Assembly (NCBI RefSeq): GCF_910592395.1
Contig: NC_088311.1
Coordinates: forward strand, 13,892,501-13,956,500
DNA length: 64,000 nt
Direction: 5' to 3'
Source: Lineus longissimus
Lineage: Eukaryota > Nemertea > Pilidiophora > Heteronemertea > Lineidae
The notes below the pieces were generated by a model. That model saw only the letters and a list, made by a program, of their open reading frames with translations. It was not told the DNA's origin and did not search any database. Shown here piece by piece: positions 41,640 through 49,757 of the stretch. Numbering within the stretch: position 1 is the stretch's first letter; the number at the start of each line of letters is the position of its first letter. Made by a program: the position numbers and the translations under genes.

Positions 41640-42345
41640 CCAATCAATCCCATCTACTAGTGCAGCCACTGTGGAACCTGCGGCCACTACAGAGCCTGCG
41701 TTGAATCACTGGCCAAAGAAGAGGAAGTAGGTTGATGTAACGAATGATGACGGGCCAAAACAGAAAGGGATGGCGATGAATGAGGAAGTAAGATTGGCGA
41801 AGTATAAGGTGAGGTCGCTCGCCACCCAAAAATGAAATGAATGAGTCGCTCTTGCTGCTAGTAGTAGATGAAATGGCGGCAGTTGCCCAGGTGCCCGATG
41901 ATAGTAGTGCTCTCACATTTCAAGAAGTGGCGAGACAAGCCAAACATAATCAGGGTAGAATTGATTTGCCTACGTTCACCTTATCGGTGTTGGGCGGGGG
42001 TGATTTTGATATTGTCGCGAAAACATTGTCAAGGAGTAAGAAGTTGAAGAAGGCAGAAAGTGACTCGGATTCAACTCCTCCGCGAGCTCGTAAGAGACCA
42101 ACATCCCCATTAGATAACTTGTATCCACAACCAGGTGGTACAGCACAACCACAAGCTGTTCAGGGTTACCCTTACCCCCCCTTCTTTATACCCTATCCAA
42201 GATATGGGGAGTTATACGGGTTATTCGAGTGGCTATGGGTATAGAGGGAATTTTAGAGGTAGTAGGGGCAGAGGTTGGGGATTGTCTGGGTGTTATTTTT
42301 GTGGCTCGGACCAACATTTCATCCGCGACTGCAATAAAATGAAAT
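41640..42345 (+). pseudogene. DIRS Gag with CCHC zinc knuckle
   Basis: Three frames. The first (to 41730) has SIPSTSAATVEPAATTEP and a basic KKRK; the second (41837-42244) has LTFQEVARQAKHNQGRIDLP and a basic KKLKKAES/RARKRPTSP patch, then a Pro/Tyr-rich stretch. The last, shifted near 42,200, is a Gly/Arg-rich run (YRGNFRGSRGRGWG) ending in CYFCGSDQHFIRDC (C-x2-C-x4-H-x4-C) and KMK stop at about 42,345. The layout matches the Gag of the minus-strand DIRS element, which ends CFVCQATDHWAANC. Confidence 0.7.
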
Positions 42346-43089
42346 AGGCCTCTCGATGAAAGTATCTTTTTGAGAATATGACGTCCTAGTTCTCGACCCT
42401 AACCAGGGGAGACTTTCCCTAGTGAAATTTATTTCACATGGGTGGGGGTTGAGGGCTCTTTCCATTTCTTTAGTCCAGTGTTATTTTGCAGGGTATTATA
42501 GAAGTTTAGGCATGGGAGAAGCAATGTCAGTTTGATCATGTATTGGCCATGTCGAATATTACATTACCAGCTATGGCAGGCCTAGCACACTCTGTTTTGA
42601 ATAGAAGGAGACTCCATCATTTGCGCCATGTGGAAAATCGTATTAGATCATGTAGGAACCCGTACTACAGTCTGAGCGGCTGTGGTTTGAGCTACCTTGG
42701 TCTTAGTACAGAGGCTAAGGTTGAACTTTGGAGAAGTGTGTGTGCTCCTTCTCTCTTTTACGGTTTAAACTCAATGGGCCAAATTCATAAAGGGCGTTTA
42801 AAGGTCATATATCAAGGTTTTTTGCCATTTTCTGCTGTAAGACGATTTCAAAAGTGTACCTAACACTTTATACAATACAGAAAACCAAATGCAATTAGCT
42901 CCATCCATTTTGAAGATATAGCCAATTATGTGTTTGACAACCTGATTACCTGATCAGGCTAGCAACTGGCTTGTTAGAGCCAGGCGGCGGGTTCAGCAAA
43001 AGTTGTGATGTAGATCATGTCATGCAATCATAAAAGCAGGAGGGCCTTAATTAGTTATGCACACCTGGAAGTAATGTGTTTCATTCACT

Positions 43090-43452
43090 ATGGTGTATTG
43101 TGTGGCTCCGAATTGTGTCAAGGTTAGCACAAAGAACAATCGAATGACGGATGGGACCCATTTTCATGAATTTCCAAAGCCAGTTGAACGAGAGAGGAGG
43201 AAGCTGTGGATTCGGAAGGGCAAACGTTTGGAGTGTTGGAAGCCTGGGCCTTCGGCCAAACTTTGCAGTGATCACTTTATCGATACGGATTATCACATGA
43301 AGCGGGATATCTGCATCCAACTGAATATTAAATGCCACTTGTTAAAAACAGCTGTTCCATCTGTATTCGATTTGACCAACCCCACTTACATGCGACAGCC
43401 TCCAAAGGAACGTTCGTTAGCCAAAAAACGTAAACATCAAGAAGTGAGTTGA
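43090..43452 (+). CDS. THAP zinc-finger exon of Kolobok-like copy 1
   Basis: Starts MVYCVAPNCVK, the usual THAP beginning. The C2CH metal ligands are visible: Cys4 and Cys9 (C-x4-C), and LCSDHF (C-x2-H) about 54 residues later. Also present are the conserved FHEFPKPVERERRKLWIRK helix region with Phe/Pro/Trp and the closing AVPSVFD (AVPTIF box). A run of basic residues follows to KKRKHQEVS. A GTGAGT splice donor sits at the 3' end of the frame, suggesting the rest of the gene was in downstream exons now lost. THAP domains bind DNA; in Kolobok and P-type transposases they recognise element ends. Copy 2 has the same exon at 58839-59144. Confidence 0.88.
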   Translation: MVYCVAPNCVKVSTKNNRMTDGTHFHEFPKPVERERRKLWIRKGKRLECWKPGPSAKLCSDHFIDTDYHMKRDICIQLNIKCHLLKTAVPSVFDLTNPTYMRQPPKERSLAKKRKHQEVS

Positions 43453-43494
43453 ACACTATTTCATGATTTATACACTGCTGATGCTCGAACGTGT

Positions 43495-43582
43495 ATGGCT
43501 CAACGTTTAAATATCCTTCTGTATCGACCAAAACATCCTCAAATTCACTGCTCTCACTCTCTGAACTGTATGCGGAAGCCAT
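43495..43582 (-). CDS. Acidic first exon (MASAYSSESESSEFED) of Kolobok-like copy 1
   Basis: Minus-strand start about 235 bp from the element's right end. It begins MASAYSSESESSEFEDVLVD and continues TEGYLNVEPYTFEHQ; copy 2 reads VEPYMFEPLISLDH at the same place and then a short acidic end. The PYMFEP signature followed by acidic residues resembles the N-terminus of invertebrate proteins with a P2X7-like intracellular (cysteine-rich) domain. The frame degenerates in this copy after about 30 residues. It converges on the THAP exon from the opposite end. Confidence 0.55.
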
Positions 43583-45239
43583 CTTGCTTTGTTCTGACTG
43601 ACACGACCTACGTCATCAAAAAATCCCTAGCGGCCACATGTGGAACTAATCTAAAGTTGTGTGTGGTGGGAAATTCAAATAGTTTCAAATTGAAAATTGA
43701 AATAACTAAATAATGACTTTATTATTAGAATTTTTTTAATGTCTGGGATCTTGTTTTTTTAACCCTCAACATATTTCATGAGTATCAAGCATGTTTTCAA
43801 ACCTTGATATATGACCTTTAAGGGTTAGACGTGGGTAACTTCTCTCTAATCAGTTTCAGGGCCTATTGATATTCTGTGAAGATTTACATGACGGACCTGA
43901 ACCCGTCTATTTAGTAGTTAAACGCTGTTTTGCGCTAAACGCCCTCTATGAATTTGGCCCAATATGTTTAAGTAATGGTGATATCAAAAAGTTAGATAAG
44001 GTACAGGGCTCCTTAATCAAACAATGTTTTGGTCTATCTAAATTCTCTCATCATGGTTCACTGCTTAAGGCGCTTAGCATTGATGACGCTAAGACTGTAC
44101 TGTTTGACAGGACCACTAATTTATTAAAACGTATTCTATCTGTTAAGTGCCCGGCCAGAGATATTGCCCTGCTAACGCGCCATGTTCCTGGATCTATTAT
44201 ACACAGAGTGTGTCGCTTTGGACTCTCACCAGTACAGGTAGCTTTTGGGGCAATACCAAAGAGACATAGACATAGTGTAGAGGACGGAATTGTGGACTCA
44301 ATTAGAACACTCTTATCAAACAGTGCAATAAACAATCGCAAATCCAAATGCCATTTACTTCATAGGTCCATTTTGTCTCCATTTTAATGTATATTGTAGT
44401 TTGTTCAATTTTTCACATGTATGTTTTATTGCTCCGACTGGAGGTTTATCAATAAATTATTATTATTATTATTATTCCTATTGTTTGAGATTGGACAGGT
44501 GTGAATTAATCTGGCAATTAGCCTCCTGTGCATTGTTGCATGCAAACACTAAAATGTTTGGTTTTTGCTAATTAAGGGGCAAATAAATCAGCCAAAAGTT
44601 TTGAAAGCTTCACAAATGATTGTCGCAAGGAAGTACTTTATGATAGTTTGCGAAATTTTGATTAATTCTAGTTGGAAAGTAATAGTTTTCGCATATTTGT
44701 TGGGAAAAAAATTTAAAATCCTCCAATTTTCAGCCCACCTATGGACACTATGAATTTTTCTCCAATAAAGCTGAAATCTTAGGAATATAATCCTAAGAGT
44801 TATATCAACCACGTTTGAAGTCGGGAGTTTGTATCAAATGTATAGTTTCGGAGCTAGCGCAGCTAGAAAAGCCCCCAAAACCCAATTTCTCAGGAATTTA
44901 CACTACTGGCTACGAGTGAAGCATTACAGATTTACCAAAATTTTCAACCTATAGATGGACCCATCGAATTTCCATCCAAATCACTCCAAATTTTGCCAGT
45001 AAATACCTAGACATATATAGAATTGTGTCAGAAGTCGGGAGTTGGGATTATTTTAACACCCCGCCCAAAAAACCAACTTTATTGATATTTCCTATGCATT
45101 TTCCATTAGGCTTGCCAGGACCAATTAAGCAGGTGCACTAATTGGCTTGATTGGCTAGGCCCGCAATAGCTGGTAATGAGAAGCGAGGTGTACTGGACGA
45201 CGTTGGGTAATGGAAAGAGTCCTCTTTCCCCAGCCCATG

Positions 45240-46552
45240 TGAAACCATTTGAGGAGTTGCTTCGAGATGGAGCACATGTTGATACAGATAGGTTACCATT
45301 GTGCGACCCGGACAGATTTGTTGCGGGAGAGATTCATAATCATTATGAATAGTGGGATAAGGTGTCAGATTTGCTACCAGGGTCAGAATTGCCATCTGAT
45401 GATATAAGAAAGTGGATTAAAGAGGGGGTTAATGTCACATATTTCTTCAGATACTTCAAGTGAAAAATTAAGGGTCTGAAGAAATGATCACCCGCTGCCA
45501 CCTAGTATGCATTTGCGGAATTCCCACAATTGTGCAGATTTTGGCCCTTTTATTGCGGCAGAGTTAGAAAGCAAGATAAGGAATGGAGCCATTAGTCTAA
45601 TTGGTATAGAAGGTGGATGCAAGCTCCCTCATATCATAATGCCCTTGACGGTAGAGCCCTCAAAACCGAGGCTCTGTCATGATGAACGGTATTTGAATTG
45701 TTGGATTAAGGATTGCACAGTTAAATTGGAAACACTGCGAGATTTACATACGATAATAGGCATGGGCGCAAAGACTATTACATGTGATGAAAAGTCCGGG
45801 TATAATCACGTTCGGCTATCACCGACTTCGCGCACTTATTTTGGGACACAATTTGCAGGATACGTGATGATTTTTAACACCCTCCCGTTTGGGTGGAAAT
45901 CGACCCCGTATGTGTACAAAAATCGGCAGGGTGCCAACAACTTACTTGCATAGTTTGGGTATTGCAACATCGCAATAATGATAGGTTTGCGGTTGAGGTT
46001 GTGAATAAGGTAACGCTAGTTGTGGTGTGTAGTATTGACATTACACGGTATGCTTTGTTAGAACTATTAACTCGGTTAGGATACTTTTTTGCATTGCATA
46101 AGAGCGCATGCGATGGGGTGACATCGTTGAGATATTTACGGTACATTGTGGATTCGGTACGCCAGGCATATATTTTGCCCGATGATAAGAAGCAAAACTT
46201 TATTCAGTTGAGACGGGCCATCCTATTGCGTAAAGAACTTGATGTTAGAACCTTACAAAGATATGTTGGGGAGTGCATATCAATGGTTTTGGTGGTGCCG
46301 GCGGCGAGGTTATACACTAGAGAAATGAACAAAGCCATCTCATCTTGCCTACAGAATAATAGGGATGTGATGATGCATGCAGCGCTAATTTCGGAGATTG
46401 AACACTGGGAATTGCTCGACTCATGGGAAGATTTTGTTCCGTGGAGGCTCGAATTTCACAAGCAGGTACAGCTAGCTATGAATGCCTCTTTGTATAAGTA
46501 TGGGGCGGTGGTCCTGTCAGGTGTCATGAAGGGCCTTAGATTCTCTGATTAT
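45240..46552 (+). pseudogene. DIRS reverse transcriptase, decayed
   Basis: Shifted frames from about 45,240 (FEELLRDGAHVDTDRL, LPSDDIRKWIKEGVNV) to the RT proper. 45507-45953 gives LRNSHNCADFGPFIAAELES, ISLIGIEGGCKLPHIIMPLT, PRLCHDERYLN, TCDEKSGYNHVRL (first Asp region) and TLPFGWKSTPYVYKN. The YxDD box is damaged: the plus-2 frame reads HRNNDRFAVEVV where the other DIRS copy has QYLDDRFLG. 45893-46555 continues with LLTRLGYFFALHKSA, YILPDDKKQNFIQLRRAILL, VPAARLYTREMN and QLAMNASLYKYGAVVLSG (RNase H start). Confidence 0.85.
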
Positions 46553-47425
46553 TGAGAATTTGCCCCCTACATCAGCTGCTGCTAGATATCATAGCTTGAG
46601 AGTGTTCTTCCAAATTCAAGAGTGAAGAGATGTGTCTGACCTTGAGCCATCCGAGTGGGGCTGGAAAGAAGTCGGGGGACAGTTGTTGCCAAATACGACA
46701 GACCTGCCGGCGGCACATAGCAAATTGCGTGAGATGTTAAGATGTGAGTGTAAAACTGGGGGCAGCACACTTAGATGCACATGTTTGAGGCACGGCCTTC
46801 TATGTTCTTCTGCCTGTAGCCACTGTGAGGGTACCAGTTGCACAAACATTGAAATTATTGTAATGAATGACAATGAAGATGACGATGACTAAATGACTAG
46901 AAGAGTGTCCATTTCAATCAGCACTTGCGGTGGGTAATTAGCATATTTCACACGATGCAATGCCTTTAAATGTTTTAAAACCATATTTATTAGGTTTCAT
47001 TGCCTCTAAGTCCATTGGGTAAGACTCATAAATGGTCACAAAAGGAGAATTTTTGACGAAAATTACTAATATCAAGATTTCTTAGAAAATCGGAAAACAT
47101 TGGTGACTAGTTAGAATATTACCCACGAGGCAACATATTTTTTCTCGTCAAGAATGGATTCATTGATTTCCTTGATACTGAAAACATATGATTAGACACC
47201 TTGATTGACTAATTTGGATGATTTTGGACAAAGTCATTGTTTCCCTATATTTGGCTACTAATTAGCACAAATTAGCATATTTGACCCCCCTTCCCCTCTT
47301 TGGATTTATTGAGATTTTTAGTATGGTGTTTAAGTGGTTATTCCTGAATGAACACAGGTGGAATTGTTTCTTTTGCAATTTGTGGTGGGTCAACCTGCTA
47401 ATTTGACTGGCCTAAAAGGTGGCCG
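46553..47425. other. Insertion in DIRS RNase H carrying a cysteine-rich ORF
   Basis: DIRS coding is contiguous up to FSDY at 46,552 and resumes near 47,430 with RNase H sequence (LLALRSI, then RGHRVDVLTDSKV). The intervening ~870 bp contain the CXC-like frame described separately and about 500 bp of AT-rich 3'-UTR-like sequence. No terminal repeats were found, so the nature of the insertion is unknown. Confidence 0.5.
46565..46892 (+). CDS. Cysteine-rich (CXC-like) protein C-terminus
   Basis: A frame from about 46,560 begins LPPTSAAARYHSLRVFFQIQ, has one TGA near 46,616, and continues as 46632-46892: LEPSEWGWKEVGGQLLPNTT, then LRCECKTGGSTLRCTCLRHG and LLCSSACSHCEGTSCTN, ending in an Asp run. 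I recognise this as the C-terminal module of transposon- or retroelement-associated proteins common in invertebrates; the Cys pattern resembles tesmin/TSO1 CXC. Exact family and function unknown. Confidence 0.45.
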
Positions 47426-47429
47426 GTGC

Positions 47430-47807
47430 GTGTTGTTGGCTCTCCGGTCTATCTGACCTTGGATTAGAGGACATAGAGTCGATGTTCTAACGGACAGTAA
47501 AGTGCTTTTTTCTCTTTAAGAAAAACAGGGAGGAAGGGATGCATTGCTCGATGACAAAGACAAGGGCATTTTGGAGTTGGTGTATGCATCTAATATTCAT
47601 CTTTGCCTTTCATACATTCCCTCGGGCGAGAACCCAGCGGATCCACCGTCGCGTTCTTTAGGCGCATTTGATGTCGCATTATCAGCATCGTCATGGGAAA
47701 AGGTGGAGTCTCGATTTCGACCGCATACGGTGGATCTCATGGCTCTTGACAGCAATTCAATGACAAAGCGGCATTTTAGTCCGTCACCAAGTCCAGAGTA
47801 TACTTAA
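47430..47807 (+). pseudogene. DIRS RNase H and connection C-terminal part
   Basis: Reads RVDVLTDSKVLFSL, a stop, then GGRDALLDDKDKGILELVYA, NIHLCLSYIPSGENPADPPS, SSWEKVESRFRPHTVDLMAL and DSNSMTKRHFSPSP before the stop at 47,805. The NPAD-PSR motif and the following HTVDLMALDSN are diagnostic of DIRS elements and are also present in the minus-strand copy (QNKADAPSRVL, HSFDLMALDSN). Confidence 0.85.
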
Positions 47808-47812
47808 TTACT

Positions 47813-49235
47813 TACAGTCATGACAGTAGTCAGTAGCCTACTAGGCTAGGGCTAGGCTATAGGCTATAGGCCCTAGGGAGTAGGCTACAGTGTTACGGTA
47901 GGCCATGGAGGTATATACCTCCATATGGGTAGGCTAGGCCTAACACCCCCTACTTGTCTGTGGCGACTATAGTGTCAGTGTCATGCAATCAAATGCATGC
48001 ATGACGCCTCTAGGCTCTGCTGCTGCTTTTAGCCTTTAATGATAGCCATTCTTAGACTCTATTCTATACTGGTAGCCTAGCTTACACATACAGTAGGTCC
48101 TAACCATTAGGCCTACCATCCACCATCCACCATGGACGGTCACTTATCCGAGAAGGCATGAATGAAAAGCAGTTATACGTTGCCTGTAGCCTACATTTTA
48201 AATCAGGGTCTATAGCCTAGGTCTATATTTTACATCATACATGGTCTATAATACGCGGTCTGACGCAGTATCCCAAAACGAACAAGAAGAACAAGCAGAC
48301 GACAAAGTCAATGACGTGAAGAGTTCCGAACAACAACTAGGGCTAGGCCTAGCCCTAGGGTGGTAATCGTGCAATGTCATAGGCCTAGGCCTAATTCGAT
48401 CCGCTAAAAATGATGATCAGAAGGGTGACGAAGGTCTTACTGAATTAAGCATGCGAAACCTAAATTTATGACAATTGACAAATGCAGACGTCCGCATTTG
48501 ACGTGGGACCGCATTGTGTTGGTGTGTATTCATACGAATGTAGTCTTAGAACTTAAGACGATAAAAGAAAAAAATACTTCAAAGAAGCTTCTTTTACCGT
48601 CTTAACTCTCTCAACAGCGGCCATTAGTCAGAAAAGACGTAGTCGAACCGAGTACGTAATAAACACACTGCATGCGCTTAAACCATAACATGAATTGCTT
48701 TTAAAACAATACCATGTTAACAAGTACCCTTTGCGGTTGATGAAAAACATATTTTAAAGCCAAATCCATAGACGGAAATTGGTTAAAATCTCAAGTGAAT
48801 TTGGAGGCCGTTTCGAAACCAACTTGATTTCGAAGACGGCTCGTTTCAGACAGTCTAAAAATAGGTTCAGAGATTTATACATCTCCTCGCGAAACATGTC
48901 ATTGCATGTTACATGTGTAAACCGCTGACAACAACGGCGCCATTTTGTGCAAAATGGCGCACTTTTTAACATCATCAAAATTGCCGTGACAAAAAAAGAG
49001 CATCAAGATATATTTTTTTTATCTTTCTGAAGTAACAAAAGAATATTATCAATCACCAATGGAATGACCCTATTGAGAAATTCCTCACATATTGCTGCCA
49101 GGGGTGAAAGACTAGAGAATGACTCTCTGGTGTGGAGATTGATTACTGCACGTGACAATAATATTGACGGTGGAAGGTGCCGGCTTTGAAGTGAAAAATT
49201 TAAAAAATCAGGAAACTCAGATAAAATTTTGTGAT
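47813..49235. other. TAGGCC-rich sequence, no clear gene
   Basis: 47,830-48,400 is full of AGGCTA/TAGGCC motifs, a low-complexity composition seen in small patches elsewhere in the window. A short frame at 48241-48366 starts MVYNTRSDAVSQNEQEEQAD; its beginning resembles some retroelement Gag starts but it is too short to call. The frame at 48754-48978 (minus) has no recognised domain. Confidence 0.5.
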
Positions 49236-49237
49236 TG

Positions 49238-49385
49238 TACCTATTTTACCTAGTTTCTCTTTTTTGTGTACCTATTTTACCAGTACCTATTTTACCTGGT
49301 ACCAATTTTACCCGTACCTAATTTACTTGTACCTATTTTACCTGTACCTATTTTACCGTACCTATTTTACCCGTACCAAGACCAA
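49238..49385 (+). repeat. Minisatellite (GTACCTATTTTACC)n
   Basis: About nine imperfect units of 13-19 bp based on GTACCTATTTTACC. The plus-strand frame through it (YLFYLYLFYR) is just the repeat. It lies where an intron of the Myb/SANT-like gene on the other strand would be. Confidence 0.92.
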
Positions 49386-49490
49386 GCACAATATGGTTCC
49401 AAGATCTGAAAGATCGGGAACCATAATTACTGAAATTCCCATGGCTCTACGGCTCCTATGAAATCATCAATGGATGGAAATAATTTGTAC

Positions 49491-49757
49491 TCACTTTTTC
49501 AGGCTTTCTCGATTGTCTTTCTTAAATTTCTTGAGTAGTAAGTCTGTGTGCTCTCTGCAGAGCCGATGGTCAACATTGAACTCCTGTTCAGTGTCATTCA
49601 GATGAGTGGCAACAATACACCATTTAGCTTTCTGGCACTTTTGATATGGGCCGTCGAACGGATTCACGGCCAAGACCTCTCTGAGTAGGTAAACATCCTG
49701 CTCCCTTGTAAAGCGAAACTTTTTCCTCTTTTCTGCTTTCTTCTTTTCTGCCGACAT
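49491..49757 (-). CDS. Myb/SANT-like DNA-binding domain, first exon
   Basis: Minus-strand frame starting MSAEKKKAEKRKKFRFTREQ (ATG 49755-49757). It shows the three-helix Myb/SANT-like pattern: FTREQDVYLLREVLAVNPF, then KAKWCIVATHLND, then VDHRLCREHTDLLLKKFKKD, with Trp and aromatic residues at the expected spacings. After ESLKK the sequence reads GTGAGTAC, a consensus splice donor, so the exon ends at about 49,491 and the gene should continue to lower coordinates; no second exon was identified. It could be a host transcription-factor-like gene or the Myb partner gene of a PIF/Harbinger element. No stop or shift is seen, unlike nearly everything else here. Confidence 0.62.
   Translation of the reverse strand: MSAEKKKAEKRKKFRFTREQDVYLLREVLAVNPFDGPYQKCQKAKWCIVATHLNDTEQEFNVDHRLCREHTDLLLKKFKKDNRESLKK

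Larger units (their letters stand above)
42802..43817 (+). mobile_element. Kolobok-like element, copy 1 (TTAA target, THAP)
   Basis: 1,016 bp with ends AGGTCATATATCAAGG and its inverted copy CCTTGATATATGACCT, flanked by TTAA at 42798-42801 and 43818-43821. TTAA targets and THAP proteins are known for the Kolobok superfamily (piggyBac also uses TTAA but lacks THAP). It carries a THAP exon reading right and an acidic exon reading left; no transposase core is present. Copy 2 at 58070-59445 is in opposite orientation and confirms both ends. Confidence 0.88.
42776..43960. mobile_element. MITE-like TIR element (GGGCCAAATTCATA) inside the LINE fragment
   Basis: Left end GGGCCAAATTCATAAAGGGC and right end inverted GCCCTCTATGAATTTGGCCC (one mismatch over about 25 bp), with AAT on both sides (42773-42775 and 43961-43963). 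Without the Kolobok-like element inserted in it, only about 165 bp remain, so it is a small MITE. The Kolobok-like element sits only 22 bp from its left end, in a TTAA. Confidence 0.8.
42587..44477 (+). pseudogene. LINE 3' fragment (CR1/L2-like), split by a MITE
   Basis: First part 42,590-42,775 encodes RIRSCRNPYYSLSGCGLSYL and EAKVELWRSVCAPSLFYGLN; second part 43,961-44387 encodes ICLSNGDIKKLDKVQGSLIK, LSKFSHHGSLLKALSIDDA, TNLLKRILSV and HLLHRSILSPF before the stop. Removing 42776-43960 with one AAT joins the two in frame. This is the thumb and C-terminus of the RT ORF, followed by AATAAATTATTATTATT at the 3' end (44,449-44,477). Fragment only, strongly 5'-truncated. Confidence 0.85.
42567..45173. 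mobile_element. TA-flanked TIR element M inside the DIRS element
   Basis: Left end CCAGCTATGGCAGGCCTAGC, right end inverted GCTAGGCCCGCAATAGCTGG, two mismatches in 20; TA flanks both sides (42565-42566 and 45174-45175). DIRS sequence is present on both sides. Most of M is other insertions (LINE fragment, MITE, Kolobok-like); the rest (44,480-45,150) has no gene. M may be a non-autonomous element that was itself invaded, or its ends may belong to something larger. Confidence 0.6.
41480..47812 (+). mobile_element. DIRS retroelement, plus strand, heavily decayed
   Basis: Order on the plus strand: gag with a CCHC knuckle, RT N-terminus, RT, and RNase H with the DIRS-type end (IPSGENPADPPSR, VDLMALDSNS). 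It is interrupted by element M (42567-45173) and by an insertion at about 46553-47425. No tyrosine recombinase follows; sequence changes near 47,812. Terminal repeats were not identified. Protein similarity to the minus-strand DIRS element at 53.8-62.2 kb is clear but distant. Confidence 0.82.

Noticed and set aside
42543-42863. 106-codon frame taken as one protein
   Set aside because: Only the middle is LINE RT; the first part is DIRS and element M sequence, and the end is MITE and Kolobok-like sequence.
49231-49461. Tyrosine/leucine-rich membrane protein frame
   Set aside because: It is a translation of the GTACCTATTTTACC minisatellite.
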